A DNA stretch of 64,000 nucleotides, taken from assembly GCF_002802965.1 (NCBI RefSeq), contig NZ_NXGA01000001.1, forward strand, positions 2,809,174 to 2,873,173, given 5' to 3'. The stretch comes from Sporolactobacillus pectinivorans. Its GTDB lineage: Bacteria; Bacillota; Bacilli; Bacillales; Sporolactobacillaceae. Numbering within the stretch: the first letter of the stretch is position 1; the number at the start of each line of letters is the position of its first letter. This document shows, piece by piece, positions 60,609-64,000 of the stretch. The notes under the pieces are model-generated. The model was not told the origin of the DNA and ran no database searches. It saw only the letters and a list, made by a program, of their open reading frames with translations. The translations under genes and the position numbers were made by a program.

Positions 60609-60733
60609 TATCCCGTCCTCCTTCGCTTTATCTGTCTACTCTAAACAGGCACCTTCATTCCTTCGTCTGTCCCTTCCCCACTCTTGCATTGTTCATATAA
60701 TGCAGTATCACATGATGGAAGGAGATAATTACT

Positions 60734-60850
60734 ATGTGCAGCACTACTTACCCAACCACTGGCTATGGTCATGGCAATACATTTGTTCTAATCGCAGAAT
60801 CCATCGTCGTTTCGTCATCCGGATCCCTCCTAAAAAGAAGAAAAGGGGTG
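60734..60850 (+). pseudogene. Possible YjcZ-like small gene, degenerate
   Basis: ATG 60734 after GAAGGAG, with TATAAT upstream at about 60697. Begins MCSTTYPTTGYGHGNTFVLI, like the Gly/Tyr-rich start and VLI of YjcZ sporulation peptides. The hydrophobic helix that should follow is absent, and the frame runs into an opposite-strand gene. Confidence 0.35.
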
Positions 60851-61474
60851 TTAAGCCACCCCAGTTCCCTCATCATCGTTCCCATTGTTTTTCTCTCGGT
60901 CGAGTTTCACTTTTTTCTGGCTCTCTTTCCACTCGCCCCACTTCTCAGCCAGTGGCGCAACCCGTTTCCGGTATTCATCCAGGTCCTCCATTAACCGACC
61001 ATCTGATATATTCAGCTTGGACGCGATCTTCAAGTAAGAGAGTCCATCCAGGTGCATGCCCATAATCTTGTAAAAATCCAAGTTCATATCATCAAAAGTT
61101 GGTGCAAGCCCACTGGCGATGAATGCATCGATCGTTTCCCGTTTCAGCACCTCTTCCTTTTGCTCTGTGGGAATGAGCTCCGGAGGAAGCCCAAGGTCCA
61201 GTTCCGTTTGCTCGATGGGCTTCACTTCATGAACCACTCCCTGATCATCGACTTTGTACTCTGTCATTGGTTTCTGCGTCTCTTTATTGACGACTACAGA
61301 GTAAGAAACGAATTCCTCTTCCAACTGCACATTGACGTGAGTGTCGATCATATCGGCCAGTGTGTCGATTTTACCTGCAAGACCGCCACCCCTGACTTCC
61401 AGAACGACTTCTTGGACACCGTCCGGTTTCAGATTCACTTTCTTAACAAGCGGTTTAAATTCAATATAGGCCAT
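60851..61474 (-). CDS. Hypothetical phage protein (replication region)
   Basis: 207 aa from ATG 61474 (GAGGAG upstream). AYIEFKPLVKKVNLKPDGVQ and EVVLEVRGGGLAGKIDTLAD at the N-terminus, a degenerate HTH-like DGLSYLKIASKLNISDGRLM and RKRVAPLAEKWGEW near the C-terminus. This arrangement recurs next to RusA in Bacillales phages; function unknown. Confidence 0.7.
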   Translation of the reverse strand: MAYIEFKPLVKKVNLKPDGVQEVVLEVRGGGLAGKIDTLADMIDTHVNVQLEEEFVSYSVVVNKETQKPMTEYKVDDQGVVHEVKPIEQTELDLGLPPELIPTEQKEEVLKRETIDAFIASGLAPTFDDMNLDFYKIMGMHLDGLSYLKIASKLNISDGRLMEDLDEYRKRVAPLAEKWGEWKESQKKVKLDREKNNGNDDEGTGVA

Positions 61475-61487
61475 GCTAAACATCTCC

Positions 61488-61928
61488 TCAGATTAGGTTT
61501 AACTGCTCAATTTGCTCATCCAGCGGAATCACTTTCACTTCCACCCGCGGCTGTTCTGAATAGAACTTTGACACATGCAGGCTCACGACTTGCTTGTCAT
61601 CCTGCCAGGTAATCCCGGTCATGGCGTCCATTATTCCTTTCGCGACATTGTCAATGTCTGGCTTCTTAATCGGCCGAAGCGTGCCGGCAACAGCTGCAGC
61701 TTTCTTTTTCTTGCTCATCGATTTAAGTAGCGGACGATAGATTACCAGTTTCAAAGATACAGGTCCATCAATCGGTGTATGCGGCCGATTCTGCGAAGCC
61801 AGCAGCTTCACGTATTTCTTATACTCCCGACTATCAGGTGGATCCACGGCCCGGGAAAATCCGCCGACTGTTGAAAATCGTGGCCGCCCCTGAGCAATTG
61901 GTTCACCATAGATCGTGAATTCAATCAT
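61488..61928 (-). CDS. rusA: RusA-family Holliday junction resolvase
   Basis: 146 aa. FTIYGEPIAQGRPRFS at the N-terminus and KKPDIDNVAKGIMDAMTG with WQDDKQVVSL, whose aspartates form the metal-binding active site. It resolves branched DNA during phage recombination and packaging. Start overlaps the previous gene by eight bases. Confidence 0.9.
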   Translation of the reverse strand: MIEFTIYGEPIAQGRPRFSTVGGFSRAVDPPDSREYKKYVKLLASQNRPHTPIDGPVSLKLVIYRPLLKSMSKKKKAAAVAGTLRPIKKPDIDNVAKGIMDAMTGITWQDDKQVVSLHVSKFYSEQPRVEVKVIPLDEQIEQLNLI

Positions 61929-62262
61929 CCGTATCGCCCTCCTTCAGCCAATCAGCCACATCCGGGTATGCTTTGGAAATGATTTCAATCGCTGTTTTCA
62001 TACCTTGATTAAATCCCCTATCCCACTTTTCTTCTCCAACGTCACTATTGAATGCGTCAATAAATTCTTCTTTCGGTGTTATAGGATTAATAATCTCTCT
62101 TCCTGTTTTTAGTGCTTCAATCCAATCTTCTATTTCTTCTAGGTTCGGCCATTTATTTGATTTTTCAAGGGCTCTATTGATGGCCTCTGAGCCTTCAAAT
62201 CCATTTAATGAGGTCAGTACTTCTATGGCAGCCTTTTTATTTAAAACATAGGGTTTACTCAT
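61921..62262 (-). CDS. Hypothetical phage protein
   Basis: 113 aa, helical and acidic (LTSLNGFEGSEAINRALEKS, EKWDRGFNQGMKTAIEIISK). No family recognised. Its start overlaps the stop of the zinc-ribbon gene (ATGA type). Confidence 0.65.
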   Translation of the reverse strand: MSKPYVLNKKAAIEVLTSLNGFEGSEAINRALEKSNKWPNLEEIEDWIEALKTGREIINPITPKEEFIDAFNSDVGEEKWDRGFNQGMKTAIEIISKAYPDVADWLKEGDTDD

Positions 62263-62387
62263 TTCTTATCCCCATCCCCCAGGCAATCCTCACACAACCG
62301 CGGATAGCCCGCTTCTTCTCCGTCGATCAGGCATCCACATCGTTCACATAAAAGCCCTTCTAAAATCATTTCTGCGACTTCACCCAT
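62259..62387 (-). CDS. Small zinc-ribbon protein
   Basis: 42 aa from ATG 62387 (GAGGGAG upstream; ATG 62396 is too close to it). Cysteines in LLCERCGC and LCEDCLG form a probable Cys4 zinc ribbon. Small phage early protein of unknown function. Confidence 0.65.
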   Translation of the reverse strand: MGEVAEMILEGLLCERCGCLIDGEEAGYPRLCEDCLGDGDKK

Positions 62388-62401
62388 AACATTCATCTCC
62401 C

Positions 62402-62632
62402 TCACTTTAGACTGAAAACCACAAATCCCGGTTTCTGCTCAAAATCAGTGATATATCCGATGGTCTTGCTTGTCCGGTATCCGGTGTACCCTTTCTCCTT
62501 AGTCCATTCATTCAGCGTTACTGTATCCCCTAATTTGTAGTCGTGATCGTTTTTTCGGATTTCAAAAGTCTTATCTCCAGAAACCACTGCCGCGAAATAT
62601 TCTGGAAGAATCTTAATCTCGTGAATTGCCAT
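62402..62632 (-). CDS. DUF3850/ASCH-like domain protein
   Basis: 76 aa. IKILPEYFAAVVSGDKTFEI, RKNDHDYKLGDTVTLNEW and IGYITDFEQKPGFVVFSLK match DUF3850, an ASCH/PUA-like RNA-binding-type fold common in phage replication regions. Biochemical role not established. Confidence 0.82.
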   Translation of the reverse strand: MAIHEIKILPEYFAAVVSGDKTFEIRKNDHDYKLGDTVTLNEWTKEKGYTGYRTSKTIGYITDFEQKPGFVVFSLK

Positions 62633-62646
62633 CCTTAAACCACCCC

Positions 62647-63573
62647 CTAGATACCACTCAAATATTTATCCAATTCAGCCGCCCGCTGCCGGTCCTCTTC
62701 CGTGACCTCACGAGGCTTGTCTGGCTGAGGATTGTCCATCCACTCCGGTTGTATTTCTTGGTGGACGTTGCTGCCAGCTTGTCGCAGCCTCCGCTGCTGG
62801 AACTTCTTTTGTTCTTCCTCCGCCTGGTAAACTGTTCTGATGCCTTTATCGACCCAGCTGTTTAGGATTGATCTCGCATAAGGGTAGCCCTTGCCGTTCT
62901 TAGATGCCTTTTCAAAGGCCAAGCAAACAAGCTCTTCAGATAGTCCATCGTTATCGATATAGTCTGTAATCTCTTCTGCGAGAAGTGGTGTTGGTTGCTT
63001 GCCAAAGCAGAGCATATACGAGTCAAAAAAGTTTGACTTGGAAACAGCAGCTGTTCTGTTAGTTATGTTTTGTTTGTTAAGGTCTGTTAAGAGAGAGTCG
63101 GATTTTCCGACTAATCTTTGACCATTTACGCCATCATTAGAGCCGTGATTAGTGTTAGGATTAGCGCCAGAATTAAGCGGATTATCCGAATAATCCTCCT
63201 TCGATGGATTAATAGGTTTATCTTTAATCTGAATACACGACCAATCTGATGACGGTTCATTTTGAAAAAAATTGGTCAATCCCTCGTAGTTGATCCAGTA
63301 ATCTCCAGGTTTTCTAGTTCCGCGACTTTTATATTTCACAAGGTACTGGTCATTAACGTGAACTTGCATCAGCTTATTTCTGGCTGGGTTCAGTTCATCC
63401 TTTGATAAACCACTCAGATCCCGCAGCTCGGAATTATAGATTGTAAGTTTTGTGGGGAAACGCAATATGTTCGACTTGCCGATCAAGGCATAGAACAAAC
63501 TGTTTGCCTTTGCCCCAACTTGCTTGGCAATCAGAAATTCATTGTAGGATCGAACGATCTCAAAGTAGTTCAT
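62647..63573 (-). CDS. DnaD-domain replication initiation protein
   Basis: 308 aa from ATG 63573 after AAGGAGGTG. N-terminal winged-helix-like part (SYNEFLIAKQVGAKANSLFY, LTIYNSELRDLSGLSKDEL), variable linker, and a C-terminal DnaD-like helical domain (YMLCFGKQPTPLLAEEITDY, LAFEKASKNGKGYPYARSIL, NSWVDKGI). Initiates phage DNA replication by loading the helicase. No loader gene is in the window downstream. Confidence 0.85.
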   Translation of the reverse strand: MNYFEIVRSYNEFLIAKQVGAKANSLFYALIGKSNILRFPTKLTIYNSELRDLSGLSKDELNPARNKLMQVHVNDQYLVKYKSRGTRKPGDYWINYEGLTNFFQNEPSSDWSCIQIKDKPINPSKEDYSDNPLNSGANPNTNHGSNDGVNGQRLVGKSDSLLTDLNKQNITNRTAAVSKSNFFDSYMLCFGKQPTPLLAEEITDYIDNDGLSEELVCLAFEKASKNGKGYPYARSILNSWVDKGIRTVYQAEEEQKKFQQRRLRQAGSNVHQEIQPEWMDNPQPDKPREVTEEDRQRAAELDKYLSGI

Positions 63574-63602
63574 CTGGCCAACACCTCCTTGCATCTAGAT
63601 TC

Positions 63603-64000
63603 TTAAGCGATATATACCGGCTTACCAGTCAGCTCCGCGATCTCTCGTCTAAAACGCGCAGCGTCTGAATTGTTATTGCTTAAATGTAAGAGCCAAATCT
63701 CTCTGACTTGTGACAAGTCATTGGCTTTCAAAAAATCTTTTACATTTGACAGAGAAAAATGGGATCGGAGCAGTCGCTTACGCATCACTTGCGGTATTCG
63801 TCCATCCAGAATGTTCTGGTCCAGGATATCGAGCGCATAATTGCACTCAATCATAATGTGCGTCAATCTCGGAAACCTGTATTTGATGTAGTACGTGTCC
63901 GTTGCGAATAGCAGTTTGTCCCCATCCTGATCAGCAAGTAGATAGCCAAGCGGCTCGCTCACGTCATGTTCGACGTCGAACGGAAGGATTGTCCATGTTC
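63603..64000 (-). CDS. MBL-fold metallo-hydrolase, C-terminal part
   Basis: The frame stays open to the window edge, reading WTILPFDVEHDVSEPLGYLL before the GTG at 63962, so the gene starts outside. FATDTYYIKYRFPRLTHIMI, RSHFSLSNVKDFLKANDL and IWLLHLSNNNSDA (the late metal-ligand His) fit the phage/skin MBL-fold proteins next to DnaD genes. Probable nuclease or hydrolase; function unproved. Confidence 0.8.
   Translation of the reverse strand, partial: TWTILPFDVEHDVSEPLGYLLADQDGDKLLFATDTYYIKYRFPRLTHIMIECNYALDILDQNILDGRIPQVMRKRLLRSHFSLSNVKDFLKANDLSQVREIWLLHLSNNNSDAARFRREIAELTGKPVYIA

Noticed and set aside
60734..60994. 86-codon plus-strand frame
   Set aside because: Only the first 20 residues look like a real small protein; the rest is antisense to the 207-aa phage protein.
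1..64000. tRNA genes, CRISPR arrays and riboswitches
   Set aside because: I found no cloverleaf-like segment, no regularly spaced repeats and no recognised riboswitch core; a covariance-model scan would be needed to exclude weak cases.

Overview
The window is low-GC Bacillota DNA, most likely from a spore-forming Bacillales relative (Sporolactobacillus-like). That placement is an inference from Shine-Dalgarno-rich starts, frequent TTG/GTG start codons, comG-type pseudopilins, a Cse60-like protein and a PBSX/skin-type prophage. I saw no tRNA, rRNA or CRISPR array.

Host part, about 1-20 kb. The 3' end of a COG0523/CobW metal-chaperone GTPase, apparently frameshifted, is followed by an IS4-type element (about 765-2365). 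Next come a DHA2-type drug exporter and a divergent AraC-type regulator. Two operons on the minus strand then look like one catabolic regulon. Operon 1 (10605 to 5656) encodes a zinc alcohol dehydrogenase, an MFS transporter, PxpA (LamB/YcsF) and aspartate ammonia-lyase, with a divergent LysR regulator upstream. Operon 2 (18040 to 11934) encodes PxpB, PxpC, a biotin carboxylase, a biotin carrier protein, a PLP aminotransferase and another MFS transporter. The three 5-oxoprolinase subunits are therefore split between the operons. Both operons are preceded by the same roughly 30-bp AT-rich box (27 of 30 bases identical), which suggests a common regulator. A dead IS630-type copy lies beyond operon 2.

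Transition zone, about 19.7-26.5 kb. It holds two small hypothetical genes, debris of phage regulatory genes, a secreted G1-family (eqolisin) glutamic peptidase, an orphan comGC-comGD pair, a YolD-like gene and a secreted small toxin followed directly by its candidate immunity gene.

Prophage, 26.6 kb to beyond 64 kb, is a contractile-tailed (myovirus-like) PBSX/skin-type element, almost entirely on the minus strand. Read in transcription order (right to left) it has: MBL-fold protein, DnaD-type replication protein, ASCH-like protein, zinc-ribbon protein, RusA; a repeat-rich C5 cytosine methyltransferase; XtrA and an array of unrelated small membrane-protein genes; a sigma-like late regulator; cargo (149-aa membrane protein, Cse60-like, DUF4145, ParB-adenine methyltransferase); TerS, TerL, portal, scaffold, coat, connectors, sheath, tube, frameshifted tail chaperones, tape measure, baseplate, fibre, XkdX; and lysis genes (XhlA-like, secreted GH25-LysM endolysin, LLH holin). 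Integrase and repressor are not in the window.

The most interesting structures are these: (1) a membrane-protein cassette array in which four genes start on TTG inside the stop of a complete or vestigial xtrA 3' end; (2) the shared box joining the two lactam/amide-type operons; (3) a candidate +1 frameshift in the tail chaperone; (4) duplicated palindrome-plus-terminator marks dividing the late operon; (5) a small plus-strand transcription unit closed by long-range inverted repeats; and (6) a free-standing secreted toxin-immunity pair.
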